Assembly (NCBI RefSeq): GCF_016862275.1 | Contig: NZ_BOMQ01000044.1 | Location: 1-64,000 of the forward strand | Length of the DNA stretch: 64,000 nt | Origin: Actinoplanes nipponensis | GTDB taxonomy: Bacteria > Actinomycetota > Actinomycetes > Mycobacteriales > Micromonosporaceae | Reading direction: 5' to 3' | Shown here: in pieces, positions 1 through 8,500 of the stretch | Layout of the letters: every line of letters begins with the position of its first letter | Numbering within the stretch: the first letter of the stretch is position 1 | Notes under the pieces: generated by a model | Seen by the model: the letters and a program-made list of their open reading frames with translations, nothing else | What the model was told of the DNA's origin: nothing | Databases searched by the model: none | Made by a program: the position numbers and the translations under genes

Positions 1-116
1 ACCGGACGGCCTCGGCCGGCCGCCCAACCCGGCCCGCCGACCGGAGCGCGCGGGCGGCCTTCCCGTTCCGGCTCACCGTGCTCGCCGATCGCGGCCGGCC
101 CGCTGCCGGGTCGGCG

Positions 117-1850
117 TCACCCGCGCCACCCGATGACGTTGGGGCCCGGGTCGTGTCCGGCGGTGTCCGCCCCGGGTGCGATCACCGGGTCGACCCCCTC
201 CGCGACCTGCCACGGGTTGTCCGGGTCATAGGTCTGCTCACCGTCGCGCGCACGGCGATCGCCACGCGCGCCGCCGGCCAGGCCGGGCAGGCCGGGGTTG
301 CCCGCCGCGCGGCCCGCCCCGACCGGCTCGTCCGGCAGCCAGGACGGCCGAGGCGGCCGGACCGGCTCGTTCCCCCGCCCCTGACCAGCCGTCCGGCCGA
401 TCATGCCGCGCCCTTCGAAGCCGCCCGGACCGCCGCCCCGGCCCGCGCCACCGCGGCCGCCGCCTGCGCCGCCGCCCCGACCCGCAGCACCATGATCAAA
501 ACCTGCGCCGCCACCCCGGCCCACGCCCCCACGATCGGCGCCTGCGCCGCCCCGGCCCGCACCGCCACGACCGGCGACACCACCCGGACCACCCGGACCG
601 GCCCCGCCACGCCCGGCGGCCGCGCCGCCACGCCCCGCGACACCACCCGGACCGCCCACGCCGGGCCCGCCCACGCCGGCACTGCCACGCCCCGGACCAC
701 CGGGCCCGCCCCGGCCCCCACCGGCCACCGACTCCCCGATGACCGCGCCGGACGGCAGCGCCTGACGGCCGGCAGCACCGGGACGCGCACCGGGTCGCGC
801 ACCCCGGCCGACCCCGCCGAGGCCTCCCGCGCCCAGCCCACCAGCACCCGAACCGCCCGCGCCGGCGCCGGCTGTCCCGCCACCACCGCCGACGCCCAGC
901 CCCGGCTCACCGCCCACGCCGGGCCCCCGTACCCCCGGAACCCGGCCGCGCGGCCCGCCCGGCCCGGCGCCACCGGCCCCGGGGCCGACGATCGGCGGAA
1001 CAGGCGGCACCAACCCTGGCCCGCCCCCGCCTCCGGGCGGAAGCACGCCACCCCCGGGCGGTGCGGCGACCGGCGGCGGGCCGGCCACCGGCGGATTGAT
1101 GACCCCGGCCAGGCCCGGACCGCCGCCGACGATGCCGGCGCCCGCCGGACCCTCCGGGACGGTTGGCTCATGGCCGGGCAGCGGCGGCACCGGATCGTGC
1201 GGCACGGGCACGGTCACCCCGCCGCCCGCCCGGGCGCCGGCCGCCGCGCCCGCGCCCACGGCTCCCGCCGGCGCGCCGCCCCGGCCGTCGTCGTCGGAGA
1301 ACGGGACCGGCTGGTAGCGCGGGTCCGTCGGCTCGAGGGCGTACGGGTCCGGGACCCGCAGCCGGGCCACGTTGTCCTGCACGATCTGCTCGGCCGTGAT
1401 CATGTGCGCGCGGGCCTGCTCGTCCAGCTCGTCCTCGGCGTTGTCCCACCACGCCGGGACCAGGTCGTCGCTCTTCTGCCGGTACTGCTGCCAGAGCGGC
1501 TCGATGTGCTGCTTCGCCTGGCGCAGCGCCTCCAGGATGTTGGCCAGGCCGGTCGCCGTGTCGTCGGCCTCGGTGCGGGCCGCGTCCATCCGGGCGATCA
1601 GCTTGTCGACCTCGCCGACGAAGGCGGCCGCCGACTCGTTCTGCTCCGGCGGCCACGCGGCCGCCAGGTCGTCGCGGGCCTTGAGCAGCAGGGCCCGCTG
1701 GTCCTTCATCGCGCCCGAGATGGCGCCCCAGGCCGCGACCTGGCGCCAGGCCTCCGGATCGTCCTCGTCCTTGACCATCGCCCACAGCCGGGGCGTGTTG
1801 TACGACCCCCAGGCCGTGCACCAGCTGCTGGTCGGCACCGGCTCACTCAC
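117..1850 (-). CDS. ESX/WXG-type protein with very long Gly/Pro-rich tail
   Basis: Probable type VII secretion-associated protein of 577 aa, function unknown. Residues 1 to about 185 look helical, with W-G pairs (WGSYN, AAWGAIS) and a long charged helical stretch (EALRQAKQHIEPLWQQYRQ), as in WXG100/PPE-like substrates. From about residue 190 to the end the chain is almost only Gly, Pro, Ala, Arg and Val in short GG/GPGG steps, presumably disordered. The GTG start overlaps the stop of the upstream small WXG-like gene (GTGA), so the two are translationally coupled, as ESX substrate pairs usually are. Secretion is inferred; no signal peptide is seen. The extreme composition makes opposite-strand frames look open. 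Confidence 0.72.
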   Translation of the reverse strand: MSEPVPTSSWCTAWGSYNTPRLWAMVKDEDDPEAWRQVAAWGAISGAMKDQRALLLKARDDLAAAWPPEQNESAAAFVGEVDKLIARMDAARTEADDTATGLANILEALRQAKQHIEPLWQQYRQKSDDLVPAWWDNAEDELDEQARAHMITAEQIVQDNVARLRVPDPYALEPTDPRYQPVPFSDDDGRGGAPAGAVGAGAAAGARAGGGVTVPVPHDPVPPLPGHEPTVPEGPAGAGIVGGGPGLAGVINPPVAGPPPVAAPPGGGVLPPGGGGGPGLVPPVPPIVGPGAGGAGPGGPRGRVPGVRGPGVGGEPGLGVGGGGGTAGAGAGGSGAGGLGAGGLGGVGRGARPGARPGAAGRQALPSGAVIGESVAGGGRGGPGGPGRGSAGVGGPGVGGPGGVAGRGGAAAGRGGAGPGGPGGVAGRGGAGRGGAGADRGGVGRGGGAGFDHGAAGRGGGAGGGRGGAGRGGGPGGFEGRGMIGRTAGQGRGNEPVRPPRPSWLPDEPVGAGRAAGNPGLPGLAGGARGDRRARDGEQTYDPDNPWQVAEGVDPVIAPGADTAGHDPGPNVIGWRG

Positions 1851-2269
1851 AGCGCCACCGCCCGGCCGCCCGGGTGGCTCGGGTGGGCCGCCTGCTCGGC
1901 GGCGAGCCGGGCCAGCCGCGCCTCCTCGGCCGCCGCGAACATGGCCTGCTCGACCCGCTTGGTGCCCGCGGCCGAGCGGGCGTCGCTGGCGTCGAGTTCG
2001 GCGGCCACCTTCGCCGCGGCGGCGGCGAGCAACCGGGCGGCGGCCAGGAAGTTGCCGAGGTTCTCGGTCGACGCGCTCAGGCTGCGGGCGTACCGCTGCT
2101 TGGCGGCGTGCACGCCGCCGCCGGCGTTCCGCGCGCCGAACGGCACGCTGTCGAGCGGCATCGTGGCCCGACCCACGGCCGGCCCGGTGATGAAGTCGAC
2201 GTCCGCGCGGACGTCGGCGGCGAACTTCGTCAGCCCGCCGGTCTCCACATTGATGCCTGGTTCGCCCAC
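1847..2269 (-). CDS. Small WXG100-like protein
   Basis: A 140-aa mostly helical protein without signal peptide or membrane segment. Its size and the pattern of two helical blocks (about residues 10-35 and 70-125, Ala-rich) joined by a Pro/Gly-containing region fit an ESX (type VII) small substrate or chaperone-like partner. The start is GTG with a good GGGGAGG ribosome site about 8 nt upstream. It is first of a two-gene unit whose second gene begins inside its stop codon. No strict WXG motif is visible, so family membership is inferred from size, fold and context. Partner secretion is not shown by the sequence. Confidence 0.6.
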   Translation of the reverse strand: MGEPGINVETGGLTKFAADVRADVDFITGPAVGRATMPLDSVPFGARNAGGGVHAAKQRYARSLSASTENLGNFLAAARLLAAAAAKVAAELDASDARSAAGTKRVEQAMFAAAEEARLARLAAEQAAHPSHPGGRAVAL

Positions 2270-2356
2270 GACAAACCTCCCCGTAGCCGCGCCGTCACAA
2301 CGCCACGAGCGTAGCGACCACGAGCGATACGTGGGGGGCCGAGCGACCGGCGACGG

Positions 2357-3445
2357 TCAGGCGGTGAGGCGGGCGACCGCCGCCGCGACGCGCTCGTCGG
2401 TGGCGGTCAGCGCGACCCGTACGTGCCGGGCCGCGGCCGGGCCGTAGAAGGCGCCCGGCGCCGCCAGGATGCCGCGCTGGGCCAGCCAGTCCACGGTCGT
2501 CCAGCACTCCTCGCCGCGGGTCGCCCAGAGGTAGAGCCCGGCCGCCGAGTGCTCGATCTCGAAACCGGCCTTGAGCAGGGCCTCCCGCAGCGACTCCCGG
2601 CGGGCCGCGTAGAGCGCCCGCTGGGCCGTCACGTGCGACTCGTCGCCCAGGGCGGCCACCATCGCCGCCTGCACGGGAGCGGGCACGATCATGCCGGCGT
2701 GCTTGCGGACCGCCAGCAGCTCGCCGACCAGGGCCGGGTCGCCGCCGACGAAGCCGGCCCGGTAGCCGGCCAGGTTGGAGCGCTTGGAGAGCGAGTGCAC
2801 GGAGACGATGCCCGTGTAGTCGCCGCCGCAGACCTCGTCGGAGAGCACCGACACCGGCGTCTCGTCCCAGCCCAGCGTCAGGTAGCACTCGTCGCTGACC
2901 ACGACCGCGCCGCGCTCGCGGGCCCAGTCGACCACCTTGCGAAGGTGGTCGACCGGCAGCACGCGGCCGGTCGGGTTGGACGGCGAGTTGATCCAGACGA
3001 GCTTCACCCGGGGGTCGGGCCCGAGGGCGACCAGCGAGTCCGAGCGGACCACCTCGGCGCCGGCCAGCCGCACCCCGACCTCGTACGTGGGGTAGCAGAC
3101 GGCCGGGATGACCACGACGTCACCGCGGCCGACCCCGAGCAGCGTCGGCAGCCAGGCGACCAGCTCCTTGGACCCGATCGTGGGCAGCACGCCGGGCCGG
3201 CCGGTGGCGCCGCAGGTGCGGGCCAGCCAGCCGGCGATCGCCGCGCGCAGCGCCGGCGTGCCGGCGGTGAGCGGATAGCCGGGCGCGTCGGCCGCGCCGG
3301 CCAGCGCTGCCTGGATGACCGGCGGGACCGGGTCGACCGGGGTGCCGATCGACAGGTCCACGATGCCGTCCGGGTGCGCCGCCGCAACCTGCTTGGCGGG
3401 CTGCAGCAGATCCCACGGGAAGTCGGGCAGCGAGGCCGACAGCAC
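2357..3445 (-). CDS. dapC: Succinyldiaminopimelate transaminase (DapC)
   Basis: PLP-dependent class I/II aminotransferase, 362 aa, that would convert N-succinyl-2-amino-6-ketopimelate to N-succinyl-LL-diaminopimelate in lysine and peptidoglycan-precursor synthesis. It shows the expected SLPDFPWD N-terminus, the SIGTPVDP substrate segment, the NSPSNPTG motif and the VHSLSKRSN lysine that binds PLP. I chose the GTG at 3445 rather than the upstream in-frame start at 3583, because the longer form would overlap the ferredoxin gene in a second frame; 3445 lies two bases after the ferredoxin stop. The ferredoxin-dapC pairing is a known actinobacterial arrangement. Confidence 0.93.
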   Translation of the reverse strand: MLSASLPDFPWDLLQPAKQVAAAHPDGIVDLSIGTPVDPVPPVIQAALAGAADAPGYPLTAGTPALRAAIAGWLARTCGATGRPGVLPTIGSKELVAWLPTLLGVGRGDVVVIPAVCYPTYEVGVRLAGAEVVRSDSLVALGPDPRVKLVWINSPSNPTGRVLPVDHLRKVVDWARERGAVVVSDECYLTLGWDETPVSVLSDEVCGGDYTGIVSVHSLSKRSNLAGYRAGFVGGDPALVGELLAVRKHAGMIVPAPVQAAMVAALGDESHVTAQRALYAARRESLREALLKAGFEIEHSAAGLYLWATRGEECWTTVDWLAQRGILAAPGAFYGPAAARHVRVALTATDERVAAAVARLTA

Positions 3446-3447
3446 GG

Positions 3448-3774
3448 TCAGTGCGCGTCCCCGCGCGGCGGCTGCGCCGTCACGAACGGGGTGTCCTTGT
3501 CGATCTTGCCGACCTTGGAGGCGCCACCGGGCGAACCGAGATCCTCGAAGAACTCGTAGTTCGCGTTGGTGTACTCCTTCCACTGCTCCGGGACGTCATC
3601 CTCGTAGAAGATGGCCTCCACCGGGCAGACCGGCTCACAGGCTCCGCAGTCGACACACTCATCGGGGTGGATGTAGAGCATCCGGTTGCCCTCGTAGATG
3701 CAGTCGACCGGGCACTCTTCGATGCATGCCTTGTCGAGCACATCGACGCAGGGCTCAGCGATGATGTAGGTCAC
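3448..3774 (-). CDS. fdxA: 7Fe-8S ferredoxin
   Basis: Soluble electron carrier of 108 aa with two iron-sulfur clusters. Cysteines at 9, 17, 21, 25 and 40, 43, 46, 50 follow the pattern of the actinobacterial [3Fe-4S][4Fe-4S] ferredoxins (YIIAEPCVD N-terminus, CPVDCIYEG, CVDCGACEPVCP). The C-terminal acidic segment EQWKEYTNANYEFFEDLGSP is typical of this subfamily. It lies directly upstream of dapC with a 2-nt gap and is probably co-transcribed with it. The physiological partner is unknown; cytochrome P450 or oxidoreductase partners are possible for the family. Confidence 0.95.
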   Translation of the reverse strand: MTYIIAEPCVDVLDKACIEECPVDCIYEGNRMLYIHPDECVDCGACEPVCPVEAIFYEDDVPEQWKEYTNANYEFFEDLGSPGGASKVGKIDKDTPFVTAQPPRGDAH

Positions 3775-3794
3775 GGTCTTTCCCTTCCAGAGCC

Positions 3795-3816
3795 ACGCCG
3801 CGGGACACCGCGGCGT
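3795..3816. promoter_or_regulatory. GC-rich inverted repeat between fdxA and GNAT gene
   Basis: Perfect 9-bp stem ACGCCGCGG / CCGCGGCGT with GACA loop in the 82-bp gap between two divergent starts. It would fold in the fdxA 5' leader or serve as a protein-binding dyad. No poly-T follows on either strand, so I do not call it a terminator. Confidence 0.45.
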
Positions 3817-3856
3817 TACGGGCAGAGCCTAGTATCTCGCCGGGAGGAGGTGGCAC

Positions 3857-4825
3857 GTGCTCCGACGGCAGGATGTGGGACACCGGGTGGTGGTCCGCCG
3901 AATTGTAGGCGTTTCCCAGGATCGCCCACTTTTCACGGACGCGCTCGGCGAGCTCGTCGAGTTGACCGAGACGGAACTCACTCTCGCCACCGCCCAGGGC
4001 ACTCTGCGCGTACCGCTGCGGGAGGTGCACCGGGCCAAGCGGGTGCCGCCCGCCCGCCGCCCGCCCGCCGCCGACGTGATCGCCCTCGAGCTGGCCGCGA
4101 ACGACGCCTGGCCGGCCCCCACGCAGGCCCGCCTGGGCGGTTGGATCCTGCGCGCGGCGGAGAACTGGACCGGCCGGGCCAACGCCGCCCTCGCGGTCGG
4201 CGACCCGGACCGCACGCTCGAGGCCGCCATCGACGCCGTCGAGCAGTGGTACGCGACCAAGGGCCAGCAGCCCATGATCAACACGCCGATGCCGCTGGCC
4301 GCCCCGGTCAACGCCGCCCTCGACGCCCGCGGCTGGACCGCGCGCCCCCTGGTGCTGGTGCAGACCGGCGCCGTGCAGTCGCTGATCACCGACGTCGGCG
4401 CCCGCCGCGACCTGCCCCCGGTGGAGCTCGCCGACTCCCCCACGGACGCCTGGCTGGCGATGGTCTCGGCGCACAAGGGTCAGCTGCCCGCCGCGGCCCG
4501 GCACGTTCTCACCGCCGTACCGGACGTGGTCTTCGCCTCCGTCCAGGACGAGCACGGCGACCTGCTCGCCGTCGCCCGCGGCGCGGTGACCGGCCCCGCC
4601 CCCGGGCGCTGGCTCGGCGTCTCGCTGGTGCAGACCGCGCCGGCGGCCCGCCGGCGCGGCCTGGGCCGGCACCTGATGCGCGCGGTGGCGCAGTGGGCCG
4701 TCCAGCGCGGCGGCGTGCGGGCCTACCTGCAGGTGGAGGAGCGCAACACCGCCGCCGTCGCGCTCTACCAGGGGCTCGGCTTCGCCACCCACCACACCTA
4801 CCTGACCCGCGAGGCGCCGGTCTAG
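3857..4825 (+). CDS. GNAT acetyltransferase, cg3035/Rv0428c type
   Basis: A 322-aa two-part protein. Residues 1 to about 70 form a small beta-rich N-terminal domain (DALGELVELTETELTLAT), and the C-terminal half (about 160-322) is a GNAT fold with the acetyl-CoA loop RRRGLGRHLM and the terminal N-x-A-A-x-x-L-Y-x-x-L-G-F signature. This two-domain layout matches the actinobacterial Rv0428c group; the acceptor substrate is unknown. The GTG start has a strong GGGAGGAGG about 7 nt upstream. It is transcribed divergently from fdxA and ends in a 4-bp tail-to-tail overlap with the next gene. Confidence 0.85.
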   Translation: MLRRQDVGHRVVVRRIVGVSQDRPLFTDALGELVELTETELTLATAQGTLRVPLREVHRAKRVPPARRPPAADVIALELAANDAWPAPTQARLGGWILRAAENWTGRANAALAVGDPDRTLEAAIDAVEQWYATKGQQPMINTPMPLAAPVNAALDARGWTARPLVLVQTGAVQSLITDVGARRDLPPVELADSPTDAWLAMVSAHKGQLPAAARHVLTAVPDVVFASVQDEHGDLLAVARGAVTGPAPGRWLGVSLVQTAPAARRRGLGRHLMRAVAQWAVQRGGVRAYLQVEERNTAAVALYQGLGFATHHTYLTREAPV

Positions 4826-5286
4826 CGGCGGACGACCCGGCGCGGCTTGGTCAGCTTGGCCTTGGCGAAGGCGGCCAGCGACTTGGAGCGGTAGTCCCGG
4901 CCGAGCATCGTGGCGATCCAGTAGCCGAGCAGCGTGCCCACGATGGCGAAGCCGCCGTAGAGCCACACCTGCGAGAAGAAGTTGCCGGCGCCGGCCGCGA
5001 ACGGGCTGTCACCGCTGACGAACGGCCCGACCAGGATGGTCAGCAGCATGCCGCCGATCGCCGCGGCGGCCAGGTCGGGCAGCCAGCTGCTGGGCGGGAC
5101 CCGCTGGGCGCGGACGAAGGTGACCACCGCCAGCACGATGCCGATCACCGCGAACATGACGAGCGAGACCCTGTTCTGGGCCGTGTCGTCGTCGTTGAAC
5201 CAGATGCGGCTCACCACCCGCGCGATCACGTTGATCGCGAACAGAGCCGCGGCCAACAGAGCGATCCGCACCCAACGCTGCCTCAT
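4822..5286 (-). CDS. Four-helix membrane protein, unknown
   Basis: Hypothetical integral membrane protein of 154 aa. Hydrophobic spans lie at about residues 7-24, 42-59, 71-88 and 106-127, with a very basic C-terminus (RSKSLAAFAKAKLTKPRRVVRR) expected to be cytoplasmic. I do not recognise a family or catalytic motif. It is encoded downstream of the VanW-family gene on the same strand with a 27-bp gap, so it could belong to that unit. Confidence 0.7.
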   Translation of the reverse strand: MRQRWVRIALLAAALFAINVIARVVSRIWFNDDDTAQNRVSLVMFAVIGIVLAVVTFVRAQRVPPSSWLPDLAAAAIGGMLLTILVGPFVSGDSPFAAGAGNFFSQVWLYGGFAIVGTLLGYWIATMLGRDYRSKSLAAFAKAKLTKPRRVVRR

Positions 5287-5313
5287 GCGTCCTCCCCGGA
5301 CGTGCCCGGACTG

Positions 5314-7047
5314 CTACGGCTTCGCGCCGCAGATGAATCTAGGCTCGGGATCGTAGCGCCAGGTGAACTTCTCGCGCGCCACCTCCTTGCCGTCCTTGCG
5401 GATGACGCGCCACGCGTCCTGGGTGAAACCGGGAAGTCCGCTGCTGGTGATGCACTTCGGGCCGGGCTCGCGGTAGACGGTCGGCGGCGAGGTGATGGTG
5501 CGGCGCGGGCTGCGGACGGTCCTGACGCTGTCGTAGACCTTGGTGCTCCACATCGACACGGTCACCGACCTGCTGGTGTACGACGTGTCGATCAGGATCC
5601 CGTACGGCGTGGTGTTCCGGAACTTGAGATCGAGGGTCGGGTAGAAGATCGTCGACTCGATGACCGCCGGATAGCGGGAGAAGTAGAACGAGTGCGGCTT
5701 GTGCTCGACGTCCTCCAGGCCCGCGTAGTAGGCGGCGTTGAACAGCGTGGTGGTGAACTGCGAGGCCCCGCCGCCGACGCCGGGCTCCAGCCGGCCGCCC
5801 ACGATGACCGGCGCGTCCCGGTAGCCGGCCGCGTAGTTCCGCTCGCCGGTGTGCCCGTTGAGCGAGAACGTCGCGCCGGGCCGCACCACGGCGCCGTCCA
5901 CCGCCCGGGCCACGGTCATGATGTTCTGGCTCCGCGGCGACCGGCTGCCGCCGGTGAAGTAGGTGGTGAAGGTCGACACCTTCTCCTTGACGCCCAGCTC
6001 GGCCAGGTCGTCCTCGGTGGTCGCGCCCTCCTGCCGGGAGAGCACCGCCGCGACCGTGCGGGGCGCCGGGTCGGGCAGCACGGCGAGCAGGGCCGGCCCC
6101 AGCCGGGCCAGGTCGACCATGTCGCCGGGGGTGCCGGCCAGGATCTTCGGCCGGCCGCCGGCCACCGTGATCGTCGCCTGCTCCGGTTCCCGCTCCACCG
6201 CCGCGAACTCCCGGGCCGCCGCGGCGTGCAGTTTCCCGCCGTCGATGGCCGGGGTGAGCAGGCCGTTGTCGTCGGCCCGGAAGACCAGGCCCCGGGCGAT
6301 GGCCCGCGGGCTCAGCGTCAGCGACTTGTCCCCCACCGTCACGGTGACCGGGGCCGCGACGGCCGGGGTGGCCAGGTCGGCGACCAGGGCGTCGACCTGC
6401 TCCCGGCTGGTGGCGGGCGGCCGGGACACCAGGGTGACGGTGGCGGTGCCGCCGGCGAGCCAGGCCCGCCGGACCGCGGTCGCGGCGGCCGCCACGTCCA
6501 GGTTCCGCCCGGTCGCCGGGTACGTGGGCTTCGGCGTCAGCCCGGCGAAGACGATGCCCGGCTTCTTCAGCGTGATCCGGGCCGGGTCGAGCCGCGCGCG
6601 CAGCGCCTCCTCGAGCCTCGCCTCGTCCAGCTCGATCACCGGCGGCACCGTGCGCTCGCCGGTCAGCCGTGGACGGCCCTTGATCGCCCGGCCGACGCTG
6701 AGGTCGACGTCGAGCCGCAGCGCCAGGTCGGCGGCCTCGATCGAGAACTTCTCCCCGTCCAGGTCGACGGCCACCGGGTCGCCGGTGCGCGGGCCGATCG
6801 CCTCGGTCAGTGCCCGTTCGGCCTCGCTGCGGGACTTGCCGCCCAGGTCGACGCCGAGGATGCGGGTGCCGCGGGGGACGTCGCCGGCGTAGGCCCACGC
6901 GGCCGCGCCGGCGCCGGCCAGCAGGACGGCGGCCGCCGCGCCCACCGCGACGATCCGCTTGCGGCTGACCGGGCTCTCCGCGGCCGGCCCGGCCGGCGGA
7001 ATCACCGTCGTGGGGGGCTGGCCGGTCGGGGTCTCAGAGGCGAACAC
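5314..7047 (-). CDS. VanW family membrane-anchored wall protein
   Basis: About 577 aa. It has a short cytoplasmic N-terminus, one membrane span (VAVGAAAAVLLAGAGAAAWAYA), two repeats of the type seen in peptidoglycan-binding YoaR/VanW proteins (GVDLGGKSRSEAERAL and a second copy around LAELGVKEKV), and a VanW domain with the conserved GRLEPGVGGGASQFTTTLFNAAYYAGL segment and the HSFYFSRYP and GTPYGI-like (TTPYGILID) motifs. The family is linked to vancomycin resistance operons, but its role is unknown; wall binding is inferred. The GTG at 7047 is preferred; in-frame GTG/TTG codons at 7077 and 7083 are alternatives, and none has a clear ribosome site. Confidence 0.88.
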   Translation of the reverse strand: MFASETPTGQPPTTVIPPAGPAAESPVSRKRIVAVGAAAAVLLAGAGAAAWAYAGDVPRGTRILGVDLGGKSRSEAERALTEAIGPRTGDPVAVDLDGEKFSIEAADLALRLDVDLSVGRAIKGRPRLTGERTVPPVIELDEARLEEALRARLDPARITLKKPGIVFAGLTPKPTYPATGRNLDVAAAATAVRRAWLAGGTATVTLVSRPPATSREQVDALVADLATPAVAAPVTVTVGDKSLTLSPRAIARGLVFRADDNGLLTPAIDGGKLHAAAAREFAAVEREPEQATITVAGGRPKILAGTPGDMVDLARLGPALLAVLPDPAPRTVAAVLSRQEGATTEDDLAELGVKEKVSTFTTYFTGGSRSPRSQNIMTVARAVDGAVVRPGATFSLNGHTGERNYAAGYRDAPVIVGGRLEPGVGGGASQFTTTLFNAAYYAGLEDVEHKPHSFYFSRYPAVIESTIFYPTLDLKFRNTTPYGILIDTSYTSRSVTVSMWSTKVYDSVRTVRSPRRTITSPPTVYREPGPKCITSSGLPGFTQDAWRVIRKDGKEVAREKFTWRYDPEPRFICGAKP

Positions 7048-7099
7048 GGCGCAAGTGTGCAGGCCACGGCCGGACACCGACAATCGACACGAGCGGCCG

Positions 7100-7549
7100 T
7101 CACTGCTTTGTGACAGGCGGGCGCCGCAATATCAACTTGTAGGTGTACGCGGCGAAGGTCAGGCTCCCGACCAGGATCATCACCAGCGCCACCCAGTCCT
7201 CGCCGCTGATCAGATAGTCGCCCTCGGTGGTCCGCGTCCCGGCGGCGAAGAACATGATCAGGGTCCAGACCGTCCACGGCGGCGCCAGCGCCCAGCGCCG
7301 GCCCACCGTGGTCACGGCGAACCAGGAGATCGCCACGTTGGCCACCGCGGCCAGCAGGATGGCCGCACCGACCGGCACCCCGCCCAGCCGCAGCGGGGAC
7401 AGGAAGATCTCCAGGGCCGCGGTGAGCACCGTCGCCAGCACGGCGAGGGCCAGGCCGGCCGCGCGGACCACGACCTCCAGCGCCCGGCTCGGCGGCGCGG
7501 GCGGCAGCTCGTCGGCGGGCGCGGACACCGCGGGCGCCTCGGTCGTCAT
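7100..7549 (-). CDS. Membrane protein coupled to mshB
   Basis: Hypothetical 149-aa protein with a Pro-rich cytoplasmic N-terminus and four predicted membrane spans (about 25-48, 58-80, 92-103 and 117-138). ATG overlaps the mshB stop codon (ATGA), so it should be translated with mshB. A small membrane protein directly after mshB is known from other actinomycetes, but it has no assigned role in mycothiol synthesis. No catalytic motif is visible. Confidence 0.8.
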   Translation of the reverse strand: MTTEAPAVSAPADELPPAPPSRALEVVVRAAGLALAVLATVLTAALEIFLSPLRLGGVPVGAAILLAAVANVAISWFAVTTVGRRWALAPPWTVWTLIMFFAAGTRTTEGDYLISGEDWVALVMILVGSLTFAAYTYKLILRRPPVTKQ

Positions 7550-8424
7550 CGTCCCACCACGTTGCTGAACAGGTCGTCCTCCCACTTGTGGGGGCCGCTC
7601 ACCTCGCCGCGCTCGCCCTTGACCAGGGTGAAGTACTCCACGCCCATGAACTCGCCGCCGAAGTCGCCGGCGATGCCGTACAGCCAGGAGTTGTCCGGGA
7701 TCTGGGTGGCGTGCGCGCGCATCGCGGCCACCTTGCGCTCGTGGAAGTCCGTGCCGTCGATACGGGCGGCGATCTCGTCGTCCGGGTGCCCGAACGGCAG
7801 GTCCTCGACGTTCTGCACGTCGGCGAACGGGTTGTCGTCCATGCCCTGGAAGGCCTCCATCCCGCCCTCCAGCACGCTCAGCGGCATGGCGGTCCAGTAG
7901 ATCTTCTCCGGCCCGAACCCCTCGGCCTCGGCCAGCTCCGCCGCGCGCATCGCCACCCGGTGCGCCTGGATGTGGTCCGGGTGGCCGTAGAAGCCGTTCT
8001 CGTCGTACGTGATCAGCACCTGCGGGCGTACCTCCCGCATGATCTCCAGGCAGTGCCCGGCCGCCTCGTCGAGGTTCGCCCGCCAGAAGGCCCGGGGGTG
8101 GTTGTTGGTCTCCAGCCCCATCATCCCGGAGTCGCGATAGCGGCCCGCGCCGCCGAGGAAGCGGTGATCGGTGACGCCGAGCGCGGCGCACGCCCGCCGC
8201 AGCTCGGCGATCCGCCAGCCGCCGAGCTGGTCGGCCTGGCGCGCCTCCAGCTGCGCGAGCTCGGGCACGTGGATCTCGCCCTCCTCACCGAGCGTGCAGG
8301 TCACCAGGGTCACCCCGGCGCCCTCGGCGGCGTACCGGGCCATCGTGGCGCCGGTGCCGGTCACCTCGTCGTCGGGATGGGCGTGCACGAGCATGAGGCG
8401 GCGTGCGGGCAGGGCGTTCGTCAC
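7546..8424 (-). CDS. mshB: Mycothiol biosynthesis deacetylase MshB
   Basis: Zn-dependent N-acetyl-1-D-myo-inosityl-2-amino-2-deoxy-alpha-D-glucopyranoside deacetylase, the second step of mycothiol synthesis; 292 aa, close to the usual length near 300. Metal and catalytic residues are in AHPDDE (His16, Asp18, Asp19) and HPDH (His148, His151). Context residues TNNHPRAFWRANLDEAAG and YDENGFYGHPDH are typical of MshB rather than of the related Mca amidase. The GTG at 8424 is chosen because the protein then begins just before the ARRLMLVHAHPDD core, while the longer in-frame extension is low-complexity. A mycothiol gene is strong evidence for an actinomycete. Confidence 0.95.
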   Translation of the reverse strand: MTNALPARRLMLVHAHPDDEVTGTGATMARYAAEGAGVTLVTCTLGEEGEIHVPELAQLEARQADQLGGWRIAELRRACAALGVTDHRFLGGAGRYRDSGMMGLETNNHPRAFWRANLDEAAGHCLEIMREVRPQVLITYDENGFYGHPDHIQAHRVAMRAAELAEAEGFGPEKIYWTAMPLSVLEGGMEAFQGMDDNPFADVQNVEDLPFGHPDDEIAARIDGTDFHERKVAAMRAHATQIPDNSWLYGIAGDFGGEFMGVEYFTLVKGERGEVSGPHKWEDDLFSNVVGR

Positions 8425-8500
8425 GCGCGCAACTCTACGCGGGAGCGCTCCGCGGCTCCGCGTGTGCGGTTTGCCGGGCGCGAGGGGCCGTCGATCAGCG

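Noticed and set aside
1..76. Possible 5' end of another minus-strand gene (GTG at 76-74)
   Set aside because: Only 25 codons, all Arg/Ala/Gly-rich, no ribosome site and no recognisable motif; the window edge prevents a decision.
78..2447. A plus-strand 789-codon open frame over the ESX-type genes
   Set aside because: It is an antisense shadow of the Gly/Pro-rich coding strand: its composition is only Arg/Pro/Ala/Thr low complexity and it has no recognisable domain.
3451..7113. A 1220-codon plus-strand frame
   Set aside because: Antisense to dapC, ferredoxin and VanW-type genes and overlapping the GNAT gene; Arg/Gly/Ala-rich and without family features.
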